A DNA stretch of 56,336 bases from Erysipelotrichaceae bacterium (GCA_031272515.1 JAISTR010000004.1:1-56336); one strand, 5' to 3'. Counted from the first letter of the stretch, positions 16,355 through 24,718 are shown. Notes: generated by a model not told the origin, from the letters alone. A program made the numbers and translations.

Positions 16355-17104
16355 TTACTCCTTACTCGCCAAAAATATATCGATGACCCGCAAAAAGCGG
16401 TCCATCTGATGCCAATAGGCAAAGTGATCATCATTTTCAAAGACGGCCAGGCCGCAGTTGGGAATCAGTGCCTCCATTTTCTTTCCATCGCTTAATGGCA
16501 CCGCGGTATCGTTTTCCCCCCAGACCAGCAATGTCTCCGCTTTGATCTGTTTCAGACAATCCGTCAAATCCTGATTGACGACCTTGACGAAGGTTGCCCG
16601 CATGATGCCGCTGGTACTTTGGTAGTCGCTGGAGCCCGCCTGCCGCAAGAGCGATGTTTGATAGCGTTTTAAAAACGGCAAGGACAAGATGCGTTTCGCA
16701 AGTTTATAAGAGTAGACCTTCAGGTAGTAGGTAAGACCGCGTTTGGGGCGGATGCCAGCCGCTCCGGTCAGCACCATTTTACAAACCGGGTTTTTTGATG
16801 CATACAAAATCGCGACCCGGGCCCCGAAGGAATGGGCGATCAGAATCGGGTTTTCAAGCTTTTCTTCTTTCAGTAAAGCTTCCAGCATTGCGGTATAGTC
16901 CGCAACTCCCCAAGCTTCTTTGGGTTCGGGGCTTTCACCAAAGCCGGGAAAGTCCAAATTGATTACCCGGTACTGCTTTTTCAGGTGCTCTTCAATCGGT
17001 GCCATCATTCCGCGGTTTTGTCCCCAGCCATGCAAAAGCACAACCGGTTTTCCGGTTCCCGTCAAGCTGTAGTGGATATCTGTGTCACGGTAATGAAAGA
17101 TCAT
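16355..17104 (-). CDS. Alpha/beta hydrolase
   Basis: 249 residues from the ATG at 17104, giving MIFHYRDTDIHYSLTGTGKP, a usual family start. A TTG at 17122 would add six residues but lacks support. VVLLHGWGQNRG is the oxyanion loop, LIAHSFGAR the nucleophile elbow (Ser), LLVWGENDTAVPL carries the acid and ENDDHFAYW the histidine. It directly precedes murF with a 2-base gap, so they form one unit; a link to cell-wall precursor metabolism is possible only by position. Confidence 0.85.
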   Translation of the reverse strand: MIFHYRDTDIHYSLTGTGKPVVLLHGWGQNRGMMAPIEEHLKKQYRVINLDFPGFGESPEPKEAWGVADYTAMLEALLKEEKLENPILIAHSFGARVAILYASKNPVCKMVLTGAAGIRPKRGLTYYLKVYSYKLAKRILSLPFLKRYQTSLLRQAGSSDYQSTSGIMRATFVKVVNQDLTDCLKQIKAETLLVWGENDTAVPLSDGKKMEALIPNCGLAVFENDDHFAYWHQMDRFLRVIDIFLASKE

Positions 17105-17236
17105 AGGTTTCTCACTTCCCAATCATTGTACTTTTTTAAAGAGCGGATTGCCAGATTTCCGGTCGTCCGAACCTCATTTTTTTTCAAAAACTGAGGTTTC
17201 ACATACGGTTCCCGCATTGTTGGTGTCATTATCTAC

Positions 17237-17249
17237 TATAATAAACCAT
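17237..17249 (+). promoter_or_regulatory. -10 element, leaderless start of the YdcF gene
   Basis: A perfect TATAAT at 17237-17242 ends 7 bases before the ATG at 17250. There is no ribosome site. The upstream 17150-17236 stretch contains an AACCTCA/TGAGGTT inverted repeat but no gene. Confidence 0.65.
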
Positions 17250-18023
17250 ATGAAAAAGTTCTTCTTGACCCTTTCAGCATTCTTAACCATCCTGCTTGGC
17301 GGATCCTTAATTGGCTACACCCTGTTTCAGATGAGTATTTCCATCCTCAATCTGGGAACCTACCTGCCGGCAGCACTGGGCATTTTGTTGTTACTGGCTT
17401 TAGGCTACCGCCGCTCAAAAACTGCCAAACTCGGTTTTCCGCGTTTTATCAAAGTGGTGTTGCACCTGGGTCTTGTCTTCTTTCTATTGACCTTCTCTTT
17501 CTTTCTTTACAATATCAACTCCTTTGAAAAAGCGGATGAGAAGGAAGTCGACGCCATCATCGTCCTGGGAGCCGGCCTCAACGGCACCAGCCCCTCCTGG
17601 ACCCTGGCCAAGCGCCTGGACCGGGCGCTTGCCTACTACAAAGAGCATCCTGACACCATCATTGTGGTCACCGGCGGCCAGGGGCCCGATGAAGTTTTAC
17701 CCGAGTCCCAGGCAATGGCGAACTACTTGCTCAAGCGCGGGGTTTCCTCAAAGTCCATCTATCAGGACGACACTTCCCTTTCCACCCAGCAGAATCTGTC
17801 CAATGCGAAAAAAATCCTGGATAAAGAACTCGGAAATTCCTATACCACCGCTTTGGTCACCGACTACTTCCATTGCTGGCGGGCTTTGCAGCTGGCCAAA
17901 ACCGTCGGCCTGGATGCCATTGCCTTACCAGTCAGCAGTGTCTGGTACATGGTCCCCAGCTACTATTTGCGGGAATATGTCATCTTCTACAAAGACCTGC
18001 TTTTGGGCACTTTCCGTCAATAA
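17250..18023 (+). CDS. YdcF/SanA-like DUF218 membrane protein
   Basis: 257 residues starting MKKFFLTLSAFLTILLGG; three hydrophobic spans occupy residues 5-100. The DUF218 domain follows: VDAIIVLGAGLNGTSPSWTLAKRLDRAL, IVVTGGQGPDEVLPES, TSLSTQQNLSNAKKIL, and ALVTDYFHCWRALQLAKTVG. The acidic Glu of the PES motif and the STQQN motif are conserved family residues. DUF218 proteins such as ElyC and SanA act in envelope or lipid-carrier metabolism. The frame extends upstream of 17250 but lacks a plausible start there. Confidence 0.85.
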   Translation: MKKFFLTLSAFLTILLGGSLIGYTLFQMSISILNLGTYLPAALGILLLLALGYRRSKTAKLGFPRFIKVVLHLGLVFFLLTFSFFLYNINSFEKADEKEVDAIIVLGAGLNGTSPSWTLAKRLDRALAYYKEHPDTIIVVTGGQGPDEVLPESQAMANYLLKRGVSSKSIYQDDTSLSTQQNLSNAKKILDKELGNSYTTALVTDYFHCWRALQLAKTVGLDAIALPVSSVWYMVPSYYLREYVIFYKDLLLGTFRQ

Positions 18024-18057
18024 GAAAAAACAGATTGCAAAAACTATAAATAAAGTA

Positions 18058-18086
18058 TTGCAAAAAAAGAAGAAAAATAATATAAT
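18058..18086 (+). promoter_or_regulatory. Promoter of the unknown-NfeD-SPFH operon
   Basis: TTGCAA (18058-18063), a 17-base spacer and TATAAT (18081-18086) form a standard vegetative promoter. The ATG of the first gene is at 18111 after AAAAGGAG, so this operon has a normal leader. Confidence 0.75.
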
Positions 18087-18110
18087 GGTTCTTGAAAAGG
18101 AGTGACCACT

Positions 18111-18476
18111 ATGCTGGAATGGAAAAATGGGAACACTTTCACCCCCATCGTGACGCTGTATCCCAATAACTTCACTTTGAATTCCCCGGCTGGCGTTCAT
18201 TTTCAGGATTCGCGCTATTGTATGATTGGCATTGATCCGGTACAGAAGCAGGTAGCCATACGACCGGTCAGCAAGCAGGAGATTGACCAGAATGTAGTCA
18301 ACCTCCAGCAGCTGCACAAGGTCTCCATCGGCAAAGGCTATGTCCGCATCAGCAACAAAGCGGTCATCAGTGAAATCGCAAGTCTGATTGGAAAAGATGT
18401 CAACGGGGACAAATTCGCTGCCAACTATGATGTTGGCAACGGCATGCTGATGGTGGATCTGCAGCAGAAGCTGTGA
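18111..18476 (+). CDS. Uncharacterised protein leading an NfeD-SPFH operon
   Basis: 121 residues, MLEWKNGNTFTPIVTLYPNN at the N-terminus. The ATG at 18111 has AAGGAG 8 bases upstream; a GTG at 18102 lies inside that site and is not the start. No membrane span, signal or cysteine motif is seen. The fold looks mixed alpha-beta with HFQDSRYCMIGIDPVQKQVAIRPV in the middle. I do not recognise a family. The stop is 13 bases before nfeD, so a function with the SPFH/NfeD pair is likely. Confidence 0.8.
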   Translation: MLEWKNGNTFTPIVTLYPNNFTLNSPAGVHFQDSRYCMIGIDPVQKQVAIRPVSKQEIDQNVVNLQQLHKVSIGKGYVRISNKAVISEIASLIGKDVNGDKFAANYDVGNGMLMVDLQQKL

Positions 18477-18489
18477 TAAGGAGGAAACT

Positions 18490-18921
18490 ATGACGAACTA
18501 TATCTGGCTCATCATTAGCGCTGCTGCCCTGTTTGTGGAAGTCATTACCCCGCTGGCTTTAGTCAGTGTCTGGTTTATCATCGGGGGACTGGCGGCGCAG
18601 CTGATTCATCTGTTGAACATTGGTTTTATCTGGGAAGTATTGACCTTTATCTTTGTTTCCCTGATTGCCCTGATTCTCTTGCGGCCGGTACTGCTGGAAA
18701 TGTTGAGAGGCAATACCATCCCAACCAATCAGGACCGTGCGGTCGGACAAAAAGGCAAATTGATTAAGGCCATCAGCGAAGAAAATTGGGGAGAGATAAA
18801 AATTTTGGGTTCGGTTTGGAGCTGTGTGGAGGCTAATCACAAGCCTTTGGCAGCCGGTACGGAAGTGATTGTACTGAAAGTGGATGGGGCTAAACTCATC
18901 GTCGCCGAAATAAACAAGTAA
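18490..18921 (+). CDS. NfeD-family membrane protein, short form
   Basis: 143 residues. Three hydrophobic segments (IWLIISAAALFVEVITPLAL, FIIGGLAAQLIHLLNIG, IWEVLTFIFVSLIALILL) precede a C-terminal OB-fold domain from TNQDRAVGQKGKLIKAIS. This is the short NfeD type without a protease domain. NfeD proteins are encoded next to SPFH proteins and are thought to assist membrane microdomain formation. An AAGGAGG site precedes each gene of the operon. Confidence 0.88.
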   Translation: MTNYIWLIISAAALFVEVITPLALVSVWFIIGGLAAQLIHLLNIGFIWEVLTFIFVSLIALILLRPVLLEMLRGNTIPTNQDRAVGQKGKLIKAISEENWGEIKILGSVWSCVEANHKPLAAGTEVIVLKVDGAKLIVAEINK

Positions 18922-18934
18922 GGAGGAAACGGAA

Positions 18935-19861
18935 ATGATTGATTTTGGATTGATTCTGTTAATCGTATTTATCTTGCTGGGAGTGCTGTTTGCGATCTAT
19001 TGCATCCGCATCATCCCGCAAGCCAATGCCTATGTGGTTGAGAGACTGGGGACCTATGACCGAACTTTGGCACAGGGTGTGCACTTCATCATGCCCTTTG
19101 TCGACCGGATTGCCTCGAAGGTAACCCTGAAGGAGTTGGTTAAGGACTTCGCACCGCAGCCGGTGATTACCAAGGACAACGTCACCATGCAAATCGATAC
19201 GGTGGTTTACTTCTCGATTACCGACCCGAAGATGTACACCTACGGGATTCATAATCCAATCAACGCCATTGAAAACCTGACGGCAACCACCCTGCGGAAC
19301 ATCATCGGTGATCTGGAACTGGATGAAACCCTGACTTCCCGGGATATCATCAATTCCAAGATGAGATCCATCCTGGACGAAGCAACTGACCCCTGGGGCA
19401 TCAAGGTGCACCGGGTGGAAGTGAAAAACATCATCCCGCCGCGCGATATTCAGGAAGCGATGGAAAAACAAATGCGGGCAGAACGGGAAAGACGGGAAGC
19501 GATTCTGAGAGCCGAAGGTGAAAAGAAGGCCAACATCCTGACGGCCGAAGGCGAAAAGGAAGCGATGGTCTTGAAAGCCACCGCCAAGAAGGAAGCCATG
19601 ATTGCGGAGGCAGAAGGTCAAGCCCAGGCGATGGAGCGCATCTTCACAGCCCGTGCCTATGGCATTCAAGCCATCAAGGATGCCGCACCCAATGATGCCT
19701 ATATCGCCCTGCGCGGTATGGAAGCCTTTGAGAAGATGGCTGACGGTCAGGCAACCAAGATTATTGTGCCCTCGGATTTGCAGAATGTCGCAACATCCCT
19801 GACCGCGGCCAAGGAACTGCTGTTTGAAAAGGACGCTCCGGCCGCAGAGAAAAAGAAATAA
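18935..19861 (+). CDS. SPFH/band 7 (stomatin-like) membrane protein
   Basis: 308 residues. One N-terminal membrane span (LILLIVFILLGVLFAIYCIR) precedes the SPFH domain beginning IIPQANAYVVERLGTYDRTL, with GVHFIMPFVDRI and VTMQIDTVVYFSITDP. A coiled coil rich in Glu, Ala and Lys follows at about residues 170-230. This is the stomatin/QmcA arrangement: an oligomeric ring protein of membrane microdomains that controls nearby proteins. It is the last gene of the operon, before a perfect terminator. Confidence 0.92.
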   Translation: MIDFGLILLIVFILLGVLFAIYCIRIIPQANAYVVERLGTYDRTLAQGVHFIMPFVDRIASKVTLKELVKDFAPQPVITKDNVTMQIDTVVYFSITDPKMYTYGIHNPINAIENLTATTLRNIIGDLELDETLTSRDIINSKMRSILDEATDPWGIKVHRVEVKNIIPPRDIQEAMEKQMRAERERREAILRAEGEKKANILTAEGEKEAMVLKATAKKEAMIAEAEGQAQAMERIFTARAYGIQAIKDAAPNDAYIALRGMEAFEKMADGQATKIIVPSDLQNVATSLTAAKELLFEKDAPAAEKKK

Positions 19862-19870
19862 ACATTGATT

Positions 19871-19912
19871 GACAAAAGTAAAAGCACCCGAGCGGGTGCT
19901 TTTACTTTTGTC
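19871..19912. terminator. Bidirectional terminator, 20-base perfect arms
   Basis: Arms of 20 bases starting GACAAAAGTAAAAGC pair perfectly around a 2-base loop (AG). T-rich tracts occur inside both 3' arms, so the structure can stop the SPFH operon on the plus strand and the small peptide gene on the minus strand, whose stop codon overlaps its right end. Confidence 0.85.
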
Positions 19913-20070
19913 TATAACAATCTCGTACAATGAACAACTCTATGGACAGCGACATCGCCTGCTTTAACAAAATCTTCGGGTTGGTTATAAGCTTTGAGCC
20001 TTGCCACCGTATTGATACAAAGCAGTGTGCTTAGCGTGAGTGTTATAAGCAGATGCACTAGTTTCTTCAT
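19912..20070 (-). CDS. Small secreted or membrane peptide, 52 aa
   Basis: The ATG at 20070 is preceded by AGGGGAGAAGAACG. The product starts MKKLVHLLITLTLSTLLCIN, a signal-like segment; TVARLKAYNQPEDFVKAGDV and HRVVHCTRLL complete it. The mature part would be about 28 residues with one cysteine. A candidate promoter lies upstream on the same strand (TTGTTT, 17 bases, TACGAT). No family is recognised. Its stop sits in the terminator shared with the SPFH operon. Confidence 0.6.
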   Translation of the reverse strand: MKKLVHLLITLTLSTLLCINTVARLKAYNQPEDFVKAGDVAVHRVVHCTRLL

Positions 20071-20177
20071 CGTTCTTCTCCCCTACCATAATCGGTAGGT
20101 TTCTATCGTACCAGTTTCCCAAATCAGAAACAACCGCCAAAACCTGCCAATTTTTGCCATAAACAGTTGATTTTACC

Positions 20178-20204
20178 AAACAAAAGGAACGTACATGCCG
20201 TTCC
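20178..20204 (-). terminator. Terminator of the two-component operon
   Basis: GGAACG (20186-20191) and CGTTCC (20199-20204) flank a 7-base loop and are followed on the minus strand by TTTTGTTT. It lies 11 bases past the histidine kinase stop. Confidence 0.75.
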
Positions 20205-20214
20205 CTGTTCACTT

Positions 20215-21636
20215 CTATTTCCCGGCAGCCTTCGCCTCGTCTTTGACCTTGCCGGTAGTCTTGGTGCGGATTACCCGGCGCTTGGGACGCAGCGGCCGCA
20301 GGTTTTCCTTCTTCTTGATGCGGAAGATTACACCACCCTGGGTATTCTCCCCATAGATTTCATACTGGAAAGCCTGGACGGCCCGGTAGACAATGTACAA
20401 GCCCAGTCCGGACTGACCGCCCTGCCCCTTCTCAAAGGGGCGAAACAGCTTGGCCTGCACATCCTTGGAGATCTGCGGGCCATCGTTTTCTACCCCCAGG
20501 TAGTCCTTCTCCAACCGCAGGCTGATTTTCGTTTTGGCATAGCGCAAAGCATTGTCGAGCAGGTTTTCCACCACCACCCGCCAGGATTCCTCAAAGCCGA
20601 TGAAGGTGATTCCCTCTTCCGAGGCGCTGTAGCTGATCTGAATATCTTTTCTCACCGCTTTCAATGACAGCACCGCCTTGCGCACCACTTCGTTCATGTT
20701 CACATCCACATAGTTCTTCTCAGAGACGATGTAACCGATGCGGTTTAATAACAGCAGGCGGTAGACCTTGTCTTCCAGCCGGCCGGCATGCTCGATGATG
20801 ACATCGACGGAATTCTCCAGGGTGTCATAGGGATAGACACCGTCCTTGATGCTTTCCGCATAGGACTTGATGGCGGCAATCGGGGTCTTCAGGTCGTGGG
20901 AGATGTTATGAATCAAATCTTCCTTGGCCTGCTCCTGCTTTTCCAATTCGACATTGAACTCCACCAAAGCATCGGCAATCTGTCCGATTTCATCCTGGCG
21001 GTTGAGCTGCAGGGTTGCCGGTTCCTTGCGGCGGATCTTGTTTAGATAGTCGCGGATCTGGTTGATGGGATGAATCAAAAAGGTCACCCATACCATCAAT
21101 AAGAAGAACAAGAGTGAACAGACCAAAAGCAGGACATTGACGATGCTGGTCACCAGCGCGCTTTGGAACGCGTTGAGGTAGGTGTCGGAGAGCACCGTCA
21201 CAAACTTGGTATTGTCCTCAAGGATGGTAATCCGGTAGAGGATCTTGCGGCCTTCGATAGACAGGGAGTAATCTTTGGTTTCCTCCTGCTGGATCCTTAG
21301 ATTGGCATCGATGTCATCCTTGATGCGGGTATCCATATTCAGGTAGGATTCCGAGAAAAAGACCCCATAGTCCAGGGTAAAAATTGCCTGGGGCGTATTG
21401 GGGTCACTGTAGTTTTTTAAGAAATCAACCGGATGTTCCTGGGATAGATAGGTCTCGATAATCGGCGTCTGTGACGCTGAAATCACATCCTGCAACTGGT
21501 TGTTCATGAAGTCGTCGACAAAGCGGGTAAAGTACAGATAAAAGAATGAGACCATCGTCACCAAAAAAAAGGTAATGACGAAGATCATCTGCTGTGTCAA
21601 AGACAGATGTCTAATCCAGTTGCTGATTTTGCGCAT
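20215..21636 (-). CDS. Sensor histidine kinase
   Basis: 473 residues. Two membrane spans (about 14-36 and 165-190) enclose an extracytoplasmic sensor of about 125 residues. A HAMP-like linker, the phospho-acceptor region LIHNISHDLKTPIAAIKSYA and an ATPase domain with NLLDNALRYA and GQGGQSGLGLYIV follow. A basic tail of about 35 residues (RPLRPKRRVIRTK onward) extends past the ATPase domain, which is unusual. It starts at the stop of the response regulator gene, so the pair is translationally coupled. Confidence 0.92.
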   Translation of the reverse strand: MRKISNWIRHLSLTQQMIFVITFFLVTMVSFFYLYFTRFVDDFMNNQLQDVISASQTPIIETYLSQEHPVDFLKNYSDPNTPQAIFTLDYGVFFSESYLNMDTRIKDDIDANLRIQQEETKDYSLSIEGRKILYRITILEDNTKFVTVLSDTYLNAFQSALVTSIVNVLLLVCSLLFFLLMVWVTFLIHPINQIRDYLNKIRRKEPATLQLNRQDEIGQIADALVEFNVELEKQEQAKEDLIHNISHDLKTPIAAIKSYAESIKDGVYPYDTLENSVDVIIEHAGRLEDKVYRLLLLNRIGYIVSEKNYVDVNMNEVVRKAVLSLKAVRKDIQISYSASEEGITFIGFEESWRVVVENLLDNALRYAKTKISLRLEKDYLGVENDGPQISKDVQAKLFRPFEKGQGGQSGLGLYIVYRAVQAFQYEIYGENTQGGVIFRIKKKENLRPLRPKRRVIRTKTTGKVKDEAKAAGK

Positions 21637-22295
21637 TAGCCCAACCGGTAGCCGAAACCGTACATTGTTTGAATGGAGAGGTTCGGCATCTTCTTGCGCA
21701 GACGCCGCAGCGTATCATCCACTACACGGTCGGAGCCGAAATAGTTCTGCTCCCAGACCAGTCCCAGAATCTGCTCCCGGGAAAAAGCCTTGCCGCGGTT
21801 TTTCGCAAACAGCAATAACAGGTCGAATTCCTTGGTGGACAAATCAATCGGCTTGCCCTGACCATAGACGAGTCTTTGCAGCTCATCGAGCTCGTATCCG
21901 TCCACATCCAACCTGGTGTTGTCGTTTTTGTACACGCGGCGGATGATGTTGTTCACTCTTAAGACCAGTTCTTTCGGTGAGAACGGCTTGGTGATGTAAT
22001 CATCACTGCCTTTTTCCAAACCGATGATGCGGTCAAATTCCTTGTCCCTGGCGGACATGAAGATGACCGGTACCTCATGGGAGTGATGGCGGATCTCATC
22101 AATGAGGTCATAACCGGAACGGTTGTCCAGCATGATGTCGAGGATCCACAGATTTACGTCCTTGTCCTTGACATGCAGCATCGCATCATCAAAGGTCAGA
22201 TAGGAACGCACTTCATAACCATCTTTTTCCAGATAACGACATACCAATTCATTCAAATCTCGTTCATCTTCTACGATACATACAACACGTTTCAT
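21636..22295 (-). CDS. OmpR/PhoB-family response regulator
   Basis: 219 residues. The receiver domain has the acidic pair (VEDERDL), the phosphorylated Asp in LWILDIMLD, FMSAR and the late Lys in YITKPFSPKEL. The C-terminal winged helix has LSTKEFDLLLLFAKNRGKAFSREQIL and DRVVDDTLRRLRKKM, the OmpR recognition helix. It is first in the operon, expressed from a TTGAAT/TATAAT promoter that overlaps one arm of an inverted repeat. Confidence 0.94.
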   Translation of the reverse strand: MKRVVCIVEDERDLNELVCRYLEKDGYEVRSYLTFDDAMLHVKDKDVNLWILDIMLDNRSGYDLIDEIRHHSHEVPVIFMSARDKEFDRIIGLEKGSDDYITKPFSPKELVLRVNNIIRRVYKNDNTRLDVDGYELDELQRLVYGQGKPIDLSTKEFDLLLLFAKNRGKAFSREQILGLVWEQNYFGSDRVVDDTLRRLRKKMPNLSIQTMYGFGYRLG

Positions 22296-22319
22296 TTCAT
22301 ATTCACCACCATTAACGTC

Positions 22320-22348
22320 ATTATAACAAAAAGATTTTTGTCATTCAA
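22320..22348 (-). promoter_or_regulatory. Promoter of the two-component operon
   Basis: On the minus strand TTGAAT (22343-22348), a 17-base spacer and TATAAT (22320-22325) precede the ATG at 22295, with GGTGGTG as ribosome site. Confidence 0.7.
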
Positions 22349-22408
22349 TTATGTGATTTTTTCAATAATCAAATAATTATTGTGTATTCATTGTTAAAAT
22401 GACAAAAA
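22335..22408. repeat. Separated inverted repeat around the two-component promoter
   Basis: TTTTTGTCATT at 22335-22345 overlaps the spacer and -35 element, and its exact inverse AATGACAAAAA lies at 22398-22408. The left arm also forms a local palindrome (ACAAAAA-GA-TTTTTGT). Such spacing fits an autoregulatory operator pair, although this is inference. Confidence 0.55.
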
Positions 22409-22784
22409 GTGTGGTATTTATGGGGATAAAATCACATATTTAAACCATAAACAAAATTCTTTCGTTTGACAATTGAACCTGATTTTGGCTGTTTCAAGGG
22501 AGATTTTCCAGGATTTGGCAATTCCCCATTGGTTTTATATCACTTTACGGTTGGCTGAAAATCACAAAAAACATGGAAAATGAAACCTTGGTGAAATATC
22601 ATGTGAGCGCTGTGTGATTGACAGGAGCCGGTGAATAAAAAGTCATCGTGGATGGATTGTGATAACCTCACAAACTCAAATCGATGGACGTCCTGAAACG
22701 CAGTATATCCCCTTTCCAACCATACAGTTGAAAACCAACCTGCAGGCACTTCGATACTTACCCCGCAAACAATCTTCCCTTCAT
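22409..22784. other. Intergenic region without a recognised gene
   Basis: About 375 bases between the two-component promoter region and the tRNA terminator. Short open frames exist on both strands, but none has a ribosome site, a signal peptide or a recognisable motif. I see no riboswitch or known small RNA fold by eye. A TTGACA occurs near 22466 on the plus strand without a good -10 partner. Confidence 0.4.
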
Positions 22785-22812
22785 AAAATAAAAGCCGTTA
22801 AAAACGGCTATT
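22785..22812 (-). terminator. Terminator downstream of tRNA-Ser
   Basis: AGCCGT (22793-22798) and ACGGCT (22804-22809) arms around a short A-rich loop are followed on the minus strand by TTTATTTT. It lies about ten bases past the CCA end. Confidence 0.8.
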
Positions 22813-22821
22813 TCTTTACTA

Positions 22822-22909
22822 TGGCGGACGACATGAGATTCGAACTCACGGAAGCTTTCACTTCGCCACCTTTCCAAGATGGTGCCTTAAACCGCTCGGC
22901 CAATCGTCC
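22822..22909 (-). tRNA. tRNA-Ser (anticodon GGA)
   Basis: 88 bases including an encoded CCA. The acceptor stem GGACGAT pairs with GTCGTCC (one G-U pair). The D arm contains GGCCGAGCGGTTTAAGGC, and the anticodon loop TTGGAAA between CCATC and GGTGG gives anticodon GGA. A long variable arm (class II) and the T loop GTTCGAATC follow. The long variable arm and GGA identify serine. It precedes its own terminator. Confidence 0.95.
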
Positions 22910-22935
22910 GTGCATTAAATATAATACCGGAGTTC

Positions 22936-23457
22936 TCACGAATTTGCAATCGTCCACACACAATTCCACGCACAAATTAGTGCTGGAAGCGTAAACTTCG
23001 CATTGGCCGGACTGGTGGAGGGCAGGATTGTCAATAACGGCTTTAAACTTTCAAAATGCTTTAATAACAGTTTTCCCGCGCTTTGTCCGTTCGCAAAGAC
23101 AAAGGTGATGCCTGGATTTTGCAATAACAGTTTATCAATCGCATTGACTTTCACTTCCCGAATCATCGCATCGCTGCTGCCTCGCCGCACACAGGAGCCC
23201 ACCACATCCCACAGTGCGATGTGGTGCTGTTTCAAAAACTCCAGACGCTGTTTGTAATCGCTGAGTTGTGGGTGCCCTTCTCTTTGGGCAAAGTGATTCA
23301 TGATCTGCCAGAAGCGGTTTTGGGGATTGCCATAGTATTCTGCCTTTTCAAGTGACAGCACCGAGGGCATGGAGCCCAGAACCAGGACCTTGGGTTGACT
23401 GCCCAGCACTGGTGGAAAACCCTCAATCCGCTTTGATTCCATAGAGGTCATAGGCAT
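22936..23457 (-). CDS. DNA-deoxyinosine glycosylase (uracil-DNA glycosylase superfamily)
   Basis: 173 residues from the first ATG; an internal ATG at 23442 (MESKRIEGFPPV) is an equally good start. VLVLGSMPSVLSLEKAEYYGNPQNRFW is the strongly conserved N-terminal block of this family, with IALWDVVGSCVRRGSSD and a late LPSTSPANA loop. Members excise deaminated bases such as hypoxanthine or uracil. The start lies inside the end of rimO (35-base overlap), so translation is probably coupled. Confidence 0.88.
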   Translation of the reverse strand: MPMTSMESKRIEGFPPVLGSQPKVLVLGSMPSVLSLEKAEYYGNPQNRFWQIMNHFAQREGHPQLSDYKQRLEFLKQHHIALWDVVGSCVRRGSSDAMIREVKVNAIDKLLLQNPGITFVFANGQSAGKLLLKHFESLKPLLTILPSTSPANAKFTLPALICAWNCVWTIANS

Positions 23458-24718
23458 CCGCCTTTTTGACTAACACCGATACAAAAGTCCCGGCAGTCAG
23501 CTTTTCTTTGCTGGTGAAATAAGTATAACCATCCACTTCATCCGGAGCCTGGCTTCTCGTTCGCCCGCGGTAGCGCTGGCGCAAGCCATCATATTCCTCC
23601 ACCAAGACTTCAATCTTCTGCCCGACATATTTCTGCGCCAAATCGTACGCAATCGACTGCTGCAGGGTCATCAATTCCTGAAAGCGTCTTTGTTTCTCTT
23701 CATCCGAAACATCATCTTTTAATAGTGCCGCCGCAGTCCCTTCCTCTTCACTGTAGACAAAGGCACCCAGTTTATCCCAGGGATTCCTTTGCACGGCGCT
23801 TAACAGCTCCTTAAAGTCGCTTTTTTGCTCATTGGGATAGCCGACAATCAGGGTTGTACGCAAAGTCGGATCCTGGAATCGGTTTTTGATCTTTGTCATC
23901 AATTCCCCGCTTTGAAGAAGCGGCCGTGCCATGGATTTCAGGAGTTTGGGGCTGGCATGCTGCCAGGGAATATCAAAGTAAGGCAATACCTTTTCACACT
24001 CAGAAAAAGCGTCAAGCAGCGCATCATCCACCTCGCCGGGATACAGGTATAAAACCCGGATCCAATAGAGACCAGCGATTTCATTGAGTTCTCTTAGTAA
24101 ATCCGGCAGGCGGCGTTTCTGATAGAGGTCATAGCCATAGTAGCTGGAATCCTGGGCAACCAGAATCAGTTCCCTGACACCGTGCTCTGCCAAATCCTTT
24201 GCCTGCTGCACTAAATCCTCCAGCGGTTCGGAAACATACTTTCCGCGAATACCGGGTATGGCACAAAAGCTGCAGTTATGATTGCAGCCCTCCGCAATCT
24301 TCAAATAAGCAAACCAAGGCTGGGTGGAAAGTACCCTGTCTGCAGAATCAAAGCGCACCGCTTTGCCCTGCCCCAAAGTTCTGTTCACCAGTTCGGAGAA
24401 ATTGCGGTATTGGTCCAAGCCGACAAACAGGTCCACCTCCGGCAGTTCCGCCTCCAGCTGTTTCTGATAGCGGGTCACCAGACAGCCGGTCACCACCAGA
24501 TAGCGGCAATTCTGCCCTTTATAGGATGCAGCTTCCAGAATGGTATCGATCGCTTCCTCTTTGGCCGGACCGATAAACCCGCAGGTGTTCACAAAAATCG
24601 CTTGTGCCTCTTTCAGTGCGGTCACCAGTTGATGCCCGCTTTTTTGCAGTACCGCCATCAGCCGTTCCGAGTCCACCCGGTTTTTGGCACAGCCCAGGGA
24701 AATAAAAGCAACCTTCAT
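23423..24718 (-). CDS. rimO: Ribosomal protein S12 methylthiotransferase
   Basis: 431 residues. The N-terminal UPF0004 domain starts KVAFISLGCAKNRVDSE, the family hallmark, with cysteines in VNTCGFIGPAKEEAID and VTGCLVTRYQ. The radical-SAM motif is EGCNHNCSFCAIPGIRGKY (CxxxCxxC). A C-terminal TRAM domain starts near residue 370 (QKIEVLVEEYDGLRQRYRGR). RimO adds a methylthio group to an Asp of S12. It is divergent from the threonine ammonia-lyase gene and overlaps the glycosylase gene. Confidence 0.93.
   Translation of the reverse strand: MKVAFISLGCAKNRVDSERLMAVLQKSGHQLVTALKEAQAIFVNTCGFIGPAKEEAIDTILEAASYKGQNCRYLVVTGCLVTRYQKQLEAELPEVDLFVGLDQYRNFSELVNRTLGQGKAVRFDSADRVLSTQPWFAYLKIAEGCNHNCSFCAIPGIRGKYVSEPLEDLVQQAKDLAEHGVRELILVAQDSSYYGYDLYQKRRLPDLLRELNEIAGLYWIRVLYLYPGEVDDALLDAFSECEKVLPYFDIPWQHASPKLLKSMARPLLQSGELMTKIKNRFQDPTLRTTLIVGYPNEQKSDFKELLSAVQRNPWDKLGAFVYSEEEGTAAALLKDDVSDEEKQRRFQELMTLQQSIAYDLAQKYVGQKIEVLVEEYDGLRQRYRGRTRSQAPDEVDGYTYFTSKEKLTAGTFVSVLVKKADAYDLYGIKAD

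Noticed and set aside
18959-19930. 323-codon frame antisense to the SPFH gene
   Set aside because: Shadow of a well-supported SPFH gene; runs into the terminator and shows no recognisable domain.
22540-22749. 69-codon minus-strand frame near the tRNA
   Set aside because: No ribosome site, no motif and an odd composition; probably chance.
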